NCBI RefSeq assembly: GCF_027943255.1
Contig: NC_072894.1
Coordinates: 127,587,601-127,651,600 of the forward strand
Reading direction: 5' to 3'
Source of the DNA: Anastrepha obliqua
Lineage: Eukaryota; Arthropoda; Insecta; Diptera; Tephritidae
DNA: 64,000 nt
The notes beneath the pieces were generated by a model. That model saw only the letters and a list, made by a program, of their open reading frames with translations. It was not told where the DNA came from and ran no database searches. The translations under genes and the position numbers were made by a program. Below, one piece after another: positions 10,762 to 22,329 of this stretch (positions are counted from its first letter, which is position 1; each line of letters opens with the position of its first letter).

Positions 10762-11079
10762 TTGTCGCTAGCTCTGAGCAACCCACTGGTTAAGTGCGCT
10801 ACTAACAGACGGTAGTGCCTGGGTTTGAAAATCAGTGTGAGCATGAAACACCAAATGATAGACAATGTTTTTCCTAACAGCAGTCAACTCTCCAAATGTA
10901 TTTTTGCTTTGAAAAAGCTCTTCATGAAAAAAACCATCTACCGTTCGGTGTCGTCTTAAAACTGTACAACAGAACACAACATTAAGACGTACACCACAAA
11001 TAGGAGGAGGAGCTCGGCCAAACATCCGACAAAAATGGGTAAACGCCTTTTATATATATCTATTGTACAAGTACATACA
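10762..11079 (+). mobile_element. SINE copy with a different tRNA-like head
   Basis: The body matches the other SINEs (AGGAGGAGCTCGGCCAAACA, ACACCACAAATAGGAGG) and ends in a TATATA-rich tail. The head differs. It reads GAGCAACCCACTGGTTAAGTG and a box B-like TGGGTTTGAAAATC instead of the GCGGCCGCCGTAGCCG head. A Tc1-like element has inserted at a TA in or next to its tail. Confidence 0.75.
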
Positions 11080-11081
11080 TA

Positions 11082-12504
11082 CACTGCTGGTCTTAGGTTA
11101 GACGCACGTTTAGTTGCATACAACTTTGCTTGATATTTATTTATTAAAGGACGAAAGAAAAGAAGTTGATATGCAAAAACATTTCTTATTTAATGATATA
11201 TACTTTAAATATAAAATTCAAATGATTATACATATTTAACAAAATTGTGTTTTTCAGACATTTCCTTAAAGCTACTCAAAATAAGGCGACTTTTTTTCTT
11301 GGTCATTAGAATAGACGCACTTTGGCTTTTTAATTTTTATAAAAAAAGTATTTGGATTTTAACTTAAATTACTATTTGATTTATTTGAAATAAAAAAATA
11401 ATAATTTCAGTAATGAGTACTGCCTCCTTTGTTAGTAATAACTTCATAAATCCGGTCCTTCATAGAATGATACAAGGAATCTATGTAGTTCAAGAAAATC
11501 TCGCTCCAAGCACGTTTAATATCTGCAGTTAATATTTCCTTATCTTCGTATTGCTTTCCTCCTTCGTATAGCTTCCGTGTTAGCCAGCCCCAAACATTTT
11601 CAGTTACGTTAAGATCTGGATAATATGATGGTCAGGTCATGATATTAACGTTTTGACTTGAAATAAAAGATTATACTACTCGAGAGTTATGAATAGGAGC
11701 ATTGTCTTGTTGAAAAGTCCAAGGAATTGGTCCAAAGAGATCTTTTAATTTTGGAAATACGGACTCCAACAATGTTTTGAAGCGATCGCTGTTCATCTTT
11801 TGATCGATAAAAATCAAGTAAATTGTTCCATAAAACGTGATGGTGGCGACTTAAATATAGCTCATCATTTCTGTTCGTACGCTGAATAGTTGATAGGCTT
11901 GCTTTTACTCCGGCCAATTCCTTGATCTTAGCAGCAGATTTAGTCGAATTCGAAGCAAATCTAACAATTTGGCGTACTGCTTGTTTTGATAGTGCCTTTT
12001 TTCCCCTTTGAAGTTATTTCCATATGCCTCTGGATCCTTCAAATATCTGTCAACAGTTCTGGAGCTGCGATTTATTTGTATGGCAATGTTCCGATTGGAC
12101 AGTCCTTGCGAGTGAAGAAAGTCTACTTTTTTGACGTTCCAATAAGCTCATAACATCAGCTTTTCCCATTTTTTTTCTTCAAATGTAGCTCGAAAACACT
12201 TTATTTGTTTATTTTTGATATTTATTCAATACGAAAGTTTACACTTGTCCACGCAATACGAAGAAATTTAAGCTACGTCTAATTCAATGACCAACCGAAA
12301 CACGTGTGATTGCCCTAGAAATTTCTATAATCTCCGAATGTACAGTTATTTTTTCGCAAATGGACCAGCTGTCAGCATTTTTTTTTCGAACAAGATTCGC
12401 ACTTTGATAAGAAAAGCATTTTGGACAATTAGAACAAGCATGGTAATAAATAATTGATTTTGTTTAAAAAAAACGATGGTGCGTCTAACCTAAGACCAGC
12501 AGTG
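11082..12504 (-). mobile_element. Tc1-like transposon (DD34E), complete ends
   Basis: Inverted ends CACTGCTGGTCTTAGGTTAG continue with GACGCAC, identical over about 26 bp at both sides. They are flanked by TA at 11080-11081 and 12505-12506. At 1423 bp it has the usual size for the group. The minus-strand transposase gene is broken. It lies head-to-tail between a SINE and a mariner in a TA-rich tract. Confidence 0.9.
11407..12169 (-). pseudogene. Tc1/Tc3-like transposase
   Basis: Starts with MGKADVMS at 12169 and passes through HTH-like sequence. FQQDNAPIHNSRVV (second catalytic Asp) and YYPDLNVTENVWGWL (Glu) follow, and it ends GGSTHY-stop at 11407. Thirty-four residues separate the Asp and Glu (DD34E). 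At least three in-frame stops, plus frameshifts between the N- and C-terminal parts, make it inactive. The QQDNAP box and the GWLTRKLYEGGKQY segment are closest to Tc3-type proteins as I know them. Confidence 0.8.
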
Positions 12505-12506
12505 TA

Positions 12507-13540
12507 TATATAGGGTGCGTACGGTATTTGAGGAAAACTTGAGAGTTAAACTAATTAGTTTTTATTTTGAACAGAATTTTATGAAACTGCACGAATTTAT
12601 TACACAACATTATATTGTAAAATAATTCAATAAATTTTCAATGAGCTGCAATAGCTTCCTCGATCCGGAAACGATTGCATGCCTGAATCAAATGCTCCTT
12701 ATTTGTATTGACCATAGCGGTATGAATTGCAGCTTTTAGAAAAGAAAGGTGCTATGAAGATGCTTATAAATTTCACGCTCAACTACGTAAGTAATCCAGG
12801 GGATTAAGGTCTGGAGATTTAGGCCGCCATAAGTTTGGTTTTATGCGGTCATGGAGACTTTCAGTTATCAAATCTTGTGTTGCCATCGCTTTATGTGAAG
12901 GAGCAGAGTCTTCCTGAAAGATGTACGAGAATGAGTTGTCGACGCGTACGCTATCAATCCAGGGTTTGTTACTCTCTGTAGAACCTCGATATATGCAGCA
13001 GAATTCAGTGTGGTGGCATGACATGTCCGGGTTGATTACAACACACAAAAATATACCAGTGGCTGGAAATTGCGTGTGCATGACACCGGGACCCTCTGTA
13101 ACATTGGAACATAGATAAGTGTAAATTTAGCGGTTGGTATTTTGACCTTGGTCAATATTTTTTTCATTAGAAAAGAAAAACCATAACATCTCAAGCGCTT
13201 CAGGGTGTTTAATTTTGTTTAGAAGGCGTTTTGATAACTCGCTGTTCTTCTGCACATAACGTAAGATACATATATATCGGATATCTACATGGGCAACTTG
13301 ACTGATAAGACCCTCACAAACATTATGCTCCTTCGCAAGGGCCATCATTGATTTTCAAGGGTTCTCATGAATAATTGCTTGCACTTTTCGCATAAATTCT
13401 GCAGATCGGATAGTACCAGAACGTTCCTCGTGTATTTTGCGTATCGCAATAGATTCTGCAACGCTGCCTGATGCTTCTAATTCACGGCAAATCTTATGAA
13501 CGGAACAAATGAACGAACGGGCGCACTTAAGAAAATTAGA
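12507..13540 (-). mobile_element. DD37D mariner (maT-like), one end missing
   Basis: The left end has TATAGGGTGCGTACGGTATTTG directly after the Tc1 element's TA. No matching inverted copy is found on the right, so that end is truncated or decayed. The transposase pieces lie on the minus strand. It forms a chain of adjoining insertions with the Tc1-like element and SINE to the left. Confidence 0.7.
12779..13500 (-). pseudogene. maT-like (DD37D) transposase relic
   Basis: The N-terminal part is IQKICRELEASGSVAESIA, then SMMALAKEHNV (HTH), then WFFFSNEKNIDQGQN (degenerate FSDEK first-Asp box). The C-terminal part has FQEDSAPSHKAMATQ (Asp) and WRPKSPDLNPLDYL (Asp), with 37 residues between. The C-terminus after PLDYL is cut and the frame shifts between parts. 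The 37-residue spacing is what suggests the maT group. Confidence 0.75.
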
Positions 13541-14721
13541 GATTAGATGCGTTTGAAAACTAAGGTTTAAGATTTGAGAAAATGGCGAGTTATCAAATGC
13601 TTTTCAACTTGAGATAGAACATAAATGTTTATTGGATATTTAACACAACTTCTTTCTAACTAACAGAAAGCTTCATGATGAATCAAAAACTAAGATTTTG
13701 TCAGATCAAATACAAAATTTGACTAAAAGATTCAAAATTCGTTCCAGTTTTTCGGGCAATCTACTAATAACTGAACTTTCTTAATGTTCAATTAGGCCCT
13801 GGTACTTAAATGCGTATAGATTAACCCTAGCTTGTAAGATGTATAGCGGAGGTTTTTCATAGTAGTTTTTTCCTTCGAAAAAATCATTTAAAAAACCAAA
13901 CCTGTGATAAATATACAAATATAATGATGTAGAATTAAGATTTAAATCATATTCTGTAAATTGTGCGATAACATAAGTATTGTAACGTTTTTCTACTTAA
14001 TAAACTCTTATCTCTTATCTCTTCTTTCTAACTATAATATAAATTAACTACAAGTTAACATTTTTTGAAATACGTACCTAACTTAAATAAATGTTAAAAG
14101 GGCGAAATTTGAACTTTAGTGCATTTCTCTATTTGTATGTTTGCATACTCGCAAGCGTAGCGAACCGGTGTTGTTTGACTATTGTTTTTTGTTTTCTAGC
14201 GTGGCAGCTGTGGTTGTGACCTGGTTAAATTGTAGAGCTGTATTTGCTAATTTTTAGGAAACGTTTTTCTCTTTATTTCATTTGCCTGCTTGCTAAGAAT
14301 CACAAGCACAAGAAAGAAAAACGAATATAGCGAATTTGGATGAAAGGATTGTGCATCTGAGCGGAAGGTTTTAGTTTTCTTCAGATTTTATGGCACAAAT
14401 TAAATTAAAGTATGAAAAGGCAAATATATGTATTTAACCAACGCAGTACATGCAGGTGGTCGTTGTAGTAGCATTTCCTCACTTCAGTGATATTACCACT
14501 TAACGAGCACGTTGCTTACCAGGTGTGCGTTGCATGTATGTAGGTGCGAAATTATGTTATACTTTGTTATGTACTTTGCCAAATATTAGCAATTCTCGTC
14601 AATCCCGATATTTCGGTTCTCCATGTGCAAAGCGTCTCCCCTCTCTTCGTACCAGTGAAACTACTGTTCACAACGAAGGGAAACGCACAACATTACCGAG
14701 GAAAAAGGAGATGATATCCTG
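13541..14721. other. Non-coding stretch
   Basis: No gene or element recognised. A short CTTATCTCTTATCTCTTC pyrimidine run occurs near 14010. Confidence 0.5.
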
Positions 14722-15042
14722 TTTATATATATACATATGTATATACTATATAATTGGTACACCCTTTTTGGGTCATCCTCCTTTTGTGGCGTGCGTCTTG
14801 TTGTTGTTCCACAAATGGAGAGACGAACATTTTCAAGACCGATTCCGAACGACAGATATTTTTTATGAGGAGTTTTTTCATAGCAGAATTATACTCGGCG
14901 GTTTGCCATTGCCTGCCAAGGGGCGACCGCTATTGGAAAAAACGTTTTCTTTATTTTGGTCTTTCACCGATATTCAAACCTACATTCTCTCTGAATTCCG
15001 AATGGTAGTCACGCATCAATCCATTCGGCTACGGCGGCCGCT
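14722..15042 (-). mobile_element. SINE copy
   Basis: Reverse-oriented copy. The tail (TATATAC repeats) is at the left and the tRNA-like head at 15042, reading GCGGCCGCCGTAGCCGAATG with box B-like GGTTTGAATATCGG. The apparent long frame on the plus strand here (14525-15067) is only read-through of the SINE. Confidence 0.85.
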
Positions 15043-15354
15043 GGATAACCGGTTTTATTCTTGTTAAAAAGATACGAAAAGTAGAAGAATGTATGTGGGT
15101 GCAAGCAGCTTGAAAATGAGAAAGAAGTCACCAATCATTTGGTTTGAGGTAAGAGAATAGTTATAGTAAAGTCAGAAAAGAAATCTGGTAACACAATTCC
15201 AGGGCATACATCAGAGTCTAATGCCGGCATGCAAATATTAGTTACTAATCACTAGAGATCGACCGCATTTCGGCTTCGGCAAAGTTGGTTCGGCTTCGAC
15301 CAAAAATGGCACAATATTTATTTATCTATTTTTTGTTTGTTTTGTGTTCCCTCA
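15043..15354. other. Non-coding stretch
   Basis: No gene seen. TTCGGCTTCGRC-like direct repeats occur near 15273-15300. It may include 5' UTR of the downstream LINE. Confidence 0.4.
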
Positions 15355-15472
15355 TCATGTTGGTCTCCTTGCGGCGGGGACCAACTCAACAGGAACTAAG
15401 AGGTAAGCTCCATATGGGGATTGGCTAGCCATCCATCTGCTTTACGGCAAAATTGGTAGCCATTCAAACACC

Positions 15473-16129
15473 ATGCGAAGATCACCGTATCGACGAAGAT
15501 CCCTTGTTATTCCCAACCCCACGACTTCCCATTATTTCTTCTGCTTGCCCACCCGCAATCTAGGGTGTTATGCGACACCGTGCCCATTGGATGGTTTGCA
15601 GCCATGGTGTTTACTAGACCGGCTGTATGAAAGCGAAAGCACGCTACAAGGCCGCTGTAAAAATCTGTTTAGTGGCATGACCAGTCTGACGCAAGCTGAA
15701 GCGGAACGATTGGCATGGGTTAAAAAGGAAGTTGAAAAGAGCCCACAACGTCCAAAGCAGCGGCGGCCGCCAATGAGATTAGTAACCCGCTGGGGCAATG
15801 CCGCAGGAGCAGTGGAAAATAGTGGAAATGATCTGTTGGAAGCTCTCCTCGCAAGAATAGACGTGGATCCGAATGCATCTATTCCTCCATTCGATGGAGT
15901 CGTATGGTTCAGCGGCGTCAAAATCACAAAGTGCAAGAACGACCCCTCTCTCACATGGGTTAAGGAAACTGTGAAGAAGCTTCAATGCCTATGGGAAGCT
16001 GCCGCACTTGAAATAGTGGATCACAGCTGTGTACTGTCGATACCAAAGGTGAAAGAGCTAATACCGCGCATGGTAAGTCTGGAGCCTGCACTGCATCTGC
16101 TACAAATGCCGACGGCTGGAAGGCGTTGA
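15473..16129 (+). pseudogene. LINE ORF1-like protein, 218 aa
   Basis: The second half, SLTWVKETVKKLQCLWEAAA and EIVDHSCVLSIPKVKELIPR, matches the conserved C-terminal domain seen before the endonuclease in LOA-type LINEs. The first half (Arg- and Pro-rich, QRPKQRRPP) is not recognised. No zinc knuckles are visible. The frame runs to a stop at 16129, and further homologous sequence continues in another frame, so it is probably decayed. Confidence 0.6.
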
Positions 16130-16289
16130 AAGTGGCTAAATAAAACGGCGGAGGACATTTTGTATGAACATTTGGGAAAATGACGAGAGAAGGATCTCGG
16201 CATTGAAAACATCCTCGAAACCTGTCTTAACACTTTGGACGGGAAGGATGGTGAGCTGGAGCAGATATCCAACGCCGTGAAGGAACCAA

Positions 16290-16930
16290 AGCCTGATGCT
16301 GAAGGTCCTTCAAATTAACCCTCACAAAAGCAAGGAAGCCTCAGATGAGCTTCTTCAAAATTTAGAGGAGTCAACTACGACGTGGCTCTATTCCAGGAAC
16401 CATGGTTCAAAAAACGTGGTATCTGGACTGGGCTCACCAAATTAAAACACATACTTCCCGAACTCTACGAACACGGTAAGAGCAGTAATACTTGTTAAGA
16501 AAAGTGTATGTTCCTACTTTAAAACCAATCTTTCCACAGATGACCTGACAGTGGTGACTATTCAGAGCTGCAGGAATGAAATACTACTTCTTAGGTCTTG
16601 CCATATATCACACAAGGGGGAAGAACCGCCGGATGAGCTTCGTAGGCTGGTTAAGGAAGCCTAACTCTCATCACACTCTCGGGGGGAGCTCCGACATAAA
16701 CCAAAAAGGTGAGTACCTACTTAGCTTTATTTTAAAAACTAGCCTAGAAATAGCAATCCGGGGTGAGGAACCAAACCAAAAGTGTTCTAGATTTAACTCC
16801 ATTTACGAATACGTCTACGATTGTGGTAGATTGGAGAGTGTTAAAAACGCCATCTTTCTCCGACCACAAATACACACAACTCAAAATAACATTATCGCCC
16901 TAGCTAAAGAGCAAAACCTTCAGAAATTGT
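16290..16930 (+). pseudogene. LOA-like endonuclease relic
   Basis: Fragments in shifting frames: KSKEASDELLQNL, then LFQEPWFKKRGIW (catalytic Glu in QEPW), then VDWRVLKTPSFSDHKYTQL, which carries the S-D-H motif. This is the apurinic-type endonuclease that precedes RT. It has numerous stops and no intact frame. Confidence 0.65.
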
Positions 16931-17316
16931 AGAAACACTAACTGGGATCAGTTTAGAAAAGTGCTATTGCAAAAACTATTGAGACCTCGCAGGTTCAGCT
17001 CCTGTGTTGAACTGGAAGGGAGTGTTAGAACGGTGACAAGGGCATATCACGCAGCATGCACTCCCCTACGCTTAAAACGCAGATCGAAGCCACCTTAGTG
17101 GAACAAGGAACTGGGGTCAAAAAGGCGCAGCGTAATAAAATTCTATAAGCTGGCACAAGTAGCCGATAATGAATCCTGCTGGGAAGAGTATAATGATATA
17201 CGACGAGCATACAAGAAAGAGATGCCAAGAGAGAGTCATGGAAAGACTTCTGTGGCAGTATAGAAAGCACAAACGAAGCGGCTTGGCTCAGGAAACTGTT
17301 ATCAAAACACCCGACT

Positions 17317-17972
17317 ATGCTCAACTTAATACGTAAATCCAACGGAGACTGGACTAATATTTGTGAAGAATCACTTCAAGATCTAGTCAGTACGCATTTT
17401 ACAGGATGCATAGACTACTTTGGTCAGGAGCCTGTAAGAAATAACGTAGTAAACATCCCGAAAGGAATTATTAGAACTCAAAAAATAGAGTGGGCAATAA
17501 GCACTTTTGACCCATTTAAATTACCGGGTTTAGACGGAATTTTTCCAACCATGCTCTTAAGGATGGGCGATCTGTTGGTACCGTGGCTAAAAGCGGTACA
17601 TAGGATGCTTTATACTCTGGAGAGAAGCAAGGGTTGTGTTTTTACCGAAAGCAGGTAAAAGCAACCCTCAAGCAAACCTCATAGGAATATAGGCCAATCA
17701 GTTTAATCCCATTCCTTTTGAAAACGTTTGAGATAATGATCGACGCCCATATTAGAGAATCCTATTTTCTCAGACTTTCTTCTAAGGCACAGCACGCATA
17801 TACTAAAGGCAGATCCACAGAGACTGCATTGCACTCACTAGTGTTAGTTATAGAGAAAGCTCTAGAGTACAAGGAATACGCTCTAGGAGTATTTCTAGAC
17901 ACTAGTGGAGCATTCAACAATGAGTCGAGAGAAGCCATTCTAAGAGGCTTAGAAAGTGCAGAGGATTCTTGA
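17317..17972 (+). pseudogene. LOA-like RT, N-terminal half
   Basis: Two adjoining frames. FDPFKLPGLDGIFPTMLLRM at about 17508-17567 is an early RT block. The second frame has FEIMIDAHIRESYF, AQHAYTKGRSTETALH and GVFLDTSGAFNN, the usual Q-x-GF/YxKGRSTETALH and FLDxxGAFDN blocks, with the final Asp changed. It is cut at about 17960, where the next ~100 residues including YADD are missing. Confidence 0.75.
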
Positions 17973-19527
17973 CAAAATCGATGATTGGTGCATGAGACAA
18001 GGTCTTTCCGTTAATCCGAACAAAACAACCATAGTCTTGTTTACGAGAAAACGGAAATTGGATGGACTCAGTCTACCAACACTGAAAGGTGTGACACTTG
18101 GTCTTTCCAACGAAGTTAAATATCTAGGAGTAATCTTGGATAAGAAGCTGACCCGGGAGACACACGTTTCACTGAAGGTGAATCGTGCATTGAAGATTTT
18201 TCAGCAATGCCGTAGAGCCTTTGGCAAAACTTGGGGTCTGAAACCTGCTGTGGTCCTATGGATATACACGGCACTTATCAGACCAATCATCACTTACGCT
18301 TCTGTGGTCTGGTGGCGACGGAGCATGGTTAAGTCCACAATCCGGGAACTATACAGGCTGCAAAGAAGTGTATGTTTATGCATCACGGGTGCCATGAGTA
18401 CAACCTCTGGTGATGCCCTAAATGCTATGCTTAATTTGCTCCCCCTGGATCTTAAGATACAACAGGAAGCAATAAAAGCAATGTGTAGACTCCATAAATA
18501 TGGTTTCTGGCACGAAGATGGAACTTCGGGACACAGAGAAATCTTTAAGTTGCTGTCGGAGCAGTATCCACTGTTTTTGGCACCTAAAGATGACCTGATA
18601 CCCACAGTTTCATTCGGAAGGAAATTTGATGTCAGATTTCCATTGCGTGAGCAATGGAGCAATCCAGAATGCATGCAGGGAGGTTTGACGGATATTTTCT
18701 TTACCGATGGGTCCAAGACTGAAATAGGGTCTGGAGCCGGATGGTACTTAAACGATAGTAATAAGTATCACTATGCTATGGGGGGAATGGCAACTGTTTT
18801 CCAAACAGTAGTTTTTGCCATCCTAAAAGTAGCCGAATGGATAATCGAGAGGAGATGGAGCGGGAAACAGATTGGAGTCTTCAGTGACAGTCAGGCTGCA
18901 TTGAAGGCCCTGGAGAACGCGAAGCAAACCTCGAAGATTGTTCAAGAATGTAAGAAGAAGCTTAATTCTGTCGCAAGGCAAAACACTCTTGTACTTATAT
19001 GGGTTCCGGGACACTCCGGTGTTCAAGGAAACGAAATTGTCGACGAATTGGCCAACCGTGGATCAGCGGTGCCCCCACAGGGGCCAGAGCCAATAATCGG
19101 AATCAGTCCCGCAGGAATCAAGAATTGGATCAACGATTATGTAGGCAATCTACATAAAGAGCGATGGTCCGGTCTAGAACGCTGCAGAACTGCAAAGTGT
19201 TTTGTGACAAGTCCGAACAGAAAACTGTCAAACTTTCTACTAAAACTTAGAAGGAAAGACATTCGGTTGATGGTCGGCATCATTACAGGACACAACCCAT
19301 GTGGTCAGCATATGACCACCATTGGAATCATCGAGGACCCGGTATGCCTGTCATGCTTGGAGGAGGCGGATAGCACTGAGCACTTTCTCTGTGAGTGTCC
19401 TGCCTTTGCTAGAGCGAGACTACGGGTATTGGGTTCCGATGTCATGGGAATGGGTAATATTCGTTCTCTAAAACTGGAGGATATTTACAGATTTGCCAAA
19501 GAATCTGGAAAATTCTCACAGGACTAA
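17956..19527 (+). pseudogene. LINE RT C-terminus + RNase H, 523 aa
   Basis: The longest open frame in the window. It starts at the RT deletion point (DKIDDWCMRQGLSVNPNKT), then YLGVILDKKLT and the thumb (about residues 1-200). RNase H spans about residues 245-375, with FFTDGSKTEIGSGAGW, VFSDSQAALKAL and IWVPGHSGVQGNEIVDELAN. The motif that should read VFQAEVFAI reads VFQTVVFAI, so the catalytic Glu is replaced by Val. A Cys/His cluster (CLSCLEEADSTEHFLCEC) ends the protein. Despite its length it lacks the RT active site and an intact RNase H site, so I treat it as a non-functional remnant. Confidence 0.85.
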
Positions 19528-19710
19528 CTATCTCTATCTCTGTCCCTATTCTTTCCTATCTCTTTCTCTGATACTTTTCTCCCTCCCTCCTTGACTATCT
19601 ACCCCCTTTCCAGAGCTTTAAATATAATGGGCTTTTTAGCCTGAGTGTTTTAGGAGCCACCAAATCTCCTGGTGCTCCTTGGCTCGACCTCTTCAAATTC
19701 AAATTCAAGA

Positions 19711-20180
19711 GGCTTAGATACAACAAATAGAGAACCCGTTGTTTATTCATGGATAAAGAACCTTTAAGGTTATAGAATAATACGTGCGGAATGGTATGAA
19801 GCTAAACTCACTAAATTAGTATGTGAGAGTACGCCACAAGGTGGCGTTCTATCGTCACTTCGCTGGTTACTCGCAGCTAATGAGCTATTAACGAAATTTG
19901 AAGGCACGGCATCTAAATTAATATCATATGTAAATGACATAGCCATAGTAGTAACAGGCAAATACCTAGATACCGTGAGCGACATAATGACTAATACACT
20001 GGCAACAGTGCATCAATGGGCAACTCAGACAGGCTTGGGGATAAACGCCGATAAAACGGATATGATACTTTTTACTAGTAGGTACAACATCCCTTCCACA
20101 CCCCTCGAAGTTAAACGGCGTAGAACTCACTCTTAAAGACCACGAAAATTACCTGGAGTAATTTTGGATAGAAACTTTCA
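19711..20180 (+). mobile_element. Second LOA-like LINE fragment (RT palm)
   Basis: One frame contains VCESTPQGGVLSSLRWLLAA, then KLISYVNDIAIVVTGKYL, where YADD has become YVND, then GLGINADKTDMILFTSRY and PGVILDRNFH. This is the segment missing from the element just upstream, but it follows that element's 3' end, so it is a separate truncated copy. Confidence 0.75.
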
Positions 20181-20420
20181 TGAAAGCATCGTATTCACCT
20201 GATATGCCCCCGTGCGACTTCTTTTTGTTTCCCAAGTTAAAGTTACCACTTCGTGGAAGGAGATTTCAGTCGATAGCGGAGATCAAAGAGAATGCGACGA
20301 AGGAGCTGAAGGCCCTCCCTTCATTGGCCTACCAGGGGTGCATGGGGGACTGAGTTAAACGTTGGCACGTGTGCCATATTTTGAAGGAGATAAAATAAAT
20401 TTGCCTGAAATTTAACTCTG
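20181..20420 (+). mobile_element. Mariner C-terminal fragment
   Basis: Reads ASYSPDMPPCDFFLFPKLKL (third catalytic Asp), PLRGRRFQSIAEIKENATKE, then a stop and VKRWHVCHILKEIK. It is the C-terminal third of a DD34D mariner transposase, and the upstream part is absent. Confidence 0.75.
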
Positions 20421-20692
20421 CTTTGTTTAATTTAAATATTCCTAATCATAGGGTACATTTAAAGTTGTATATACAACTTTCGTCAGATCTTAATTAGAAT
20501 AAAGAGGTGGTACCAGGTTGTGCATTTGAATTTTACAGAAAACACACATACACATTTTCTACGATACATTATTTCCTGTTTAAGAATTGCAAAATTGACT
20601 CCGCCTTGTAGGTCTACTTGCTGATTGTTGAATTTAAAGTCGGTTAATAGTAGAAGAGCTGTTCTTTCGTGCTGGATTGTCTCATCCATCTA

Positions 20693-21179
20693 CAGGGTCC
20701 GCCATATAACTTTACGGAATTAAAAATGCTATAAAAAAGAAACTACTCAATATTTTTCTAAACTGTTTTTTATTTTTATTTTGAAGTACAATCCTTCCGG
20801 TTAATGATGGAACACAACTTCATTCATTGGACTTTGTACGGCGTCATACCAAGGTCTTTACGCCAATTGTTGAGAACGACGGTGAACTGATGTTCCTGGT
20901 GATTCAGGAGCACTCTCGGCCACAACAGCAATATTTTCGGGTGTACGCACGGTTTTTGGTCGGTCACGCGTTGGTTTGTCAATAAGCAACCCAGTTTCTC
21001 GTACTTTTTTTCGCAAAGTAACGCACATACGCTTCATTCGGTGCTTTTCTTCTTCCCATTGCCGTACGTAATTTTCGTACACATTCTGCAACATTACCAT
21101 GATTTTCAAAGTAATGTAAGTGTTACCATTCTTCAAATAATACCTAGTTGAAATCCGTAACGATAGGTGGCGGGCCCTA
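20693..21179 (-). mobile_element. 487-bp internally deleted mariner
   Basis: Ends YAGGGYCCGCCA and TTACGGAWTT are inverted at 20693 and 21179 and flanked by TA (20691-20692 and 21180-21181). The minus-strand frame (21136 to 20858) encodes only the transposase N-terminus: VRETGLLIDKPTRDRPKTVR, then TPENIAVVAESAPESPGTSV and HRRSQQLA. After a break it continues with KDLGMTPYKVQ just before the other end. The catalytic domain is gone. Confidence 0.8.
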
Positions 21180-21181
21180 TA

Positions 21182-22329
21182 TTATAGATGAATTTAGAAA
21201 CAATAAATTTTATGGTATCTCCCATAATTTCAGGCATGTAGAGTTTTTCTGAAAGATCTTATTTTGCTCTTAATGCTCCACTTGTAAGAACTTGAGTCGA
21301 CCTAATGCCTAAGCACGCCTCTATTGCATGAGCACAGAATCGATTTTTGCTGCCATAACCATTGATTTTATCGCAAAATGCGACGAAAATAAATTCGGTA
21401 CCACAGCAATACTCGATGGTTCCAGATAGTACTTTATGGCAAAAAATCGAAGCGAGTTGATCTGCACACTGACACATTTGGCTTATATCTCGTCGAAAGC
21501 CATAGAACTTCTTCGCAAAAAATTGTTCTTGATTTTCACGTAATTCAATTTATTACCCAAGATAAATGTTACAATACGTGTAAACAACGCAAATAGCCAT
21601 TGCATGACAAAACGTTCTGAGTACGATTAACATTGAAAACGTCAAAATTTACGATGAAAATATCAGATTTTATACATTCATTCTAGCGTTGTGATATCTC
21701 AAAACTTAAGCAAAGACCTACGCATTTGAAAAAAAATCTAGGGATTCATATAGTCTAATCTCGGGATTTGGCACTTATAAATACCGCATTAGACATGTTT
21801 CATATTACAAATGGCAACAATAACTCTCTAAAGCAAACCCTACAACATTAAGACGAGGGCAGAATAATTCAAAGAATTGCTTTAATTAATTCTTATGGTT
21901 TATTAGGATCATTGGTAGTTGAAACGCTTCTTGCACAGAAACGAAATTAATGCACTTACGAAAACTAAATCATAGCAAGACAATCCTCCAAGGCACACTT
22001 TATTCTAAGTTGCAATAAAAAGTGCAAAAAGTGTATGCACCGTAACATAAAACAACATTGTACTCGTACCTGCATTAAGCATATTTACGAGTGTATGTTT
22101 TTACTCTTCGTTTAATTTTGAAAAAAAACACAAGTAAATAAAGTCCATAGTCAAGACGGATCATATTTGACACTTAAGGTAGGAGTACTAGACATTTATT
22201 AGACGGCGAAGCTAAGGTGGGACTGGTTTCTTTTTAAAAGCTATTTACGTTTACTAGAAATATGACACCTTCCGATTATTTAATTGTGTAATAACACCTG
22301 ATTGCAGTAGACCATAAACACAATTTTTC
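21182..22329. other. Non-coding stretch
   Basis: No element or gene recognised. A 72-codon minus frame (21477-21259, MCQCADQLASIFCHK) has no identifiable family and no context supporting it. Confidence 0.45.

Larger units (their letters stand above)
15355..19710 (+). mobile_element. LOA-like LINE with RNase H
   Basis: A plus-strand non-LTR element. It has an ORF1-type end (15473-16129), endonuclease relic (16290-16920), the N-terminal half of RT (17317-17972) and a long RT/RNase H frame (17956-19527). The pyrimidine-rich 3' UTR ends in AAATTC repeats near 19700. Endonuclease, RT, RNase H and a terminal Cys/His cluster in one ORF2 fit LOA and related RNase H LINEs. The clade is an inference from motif style. 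The YADD-bearing middle of RT is deleted at about 17960. Confidence 0.8.

Noticed and set aside
14525..15067. 180-aa plus-strand open frame
   Set aside because: Most of it is read-through of the reverse-oriented SINE at 14722-15042. The same peptide pattern appears wherever the SINE lies in that orientation.
21259..21477. 72-aa Cys-rich minus frame (MCQCADQLASIFCHK)
   Set aside because: No recognisable fold, signal peptide or splice context. Cys count alone does not support a gene.
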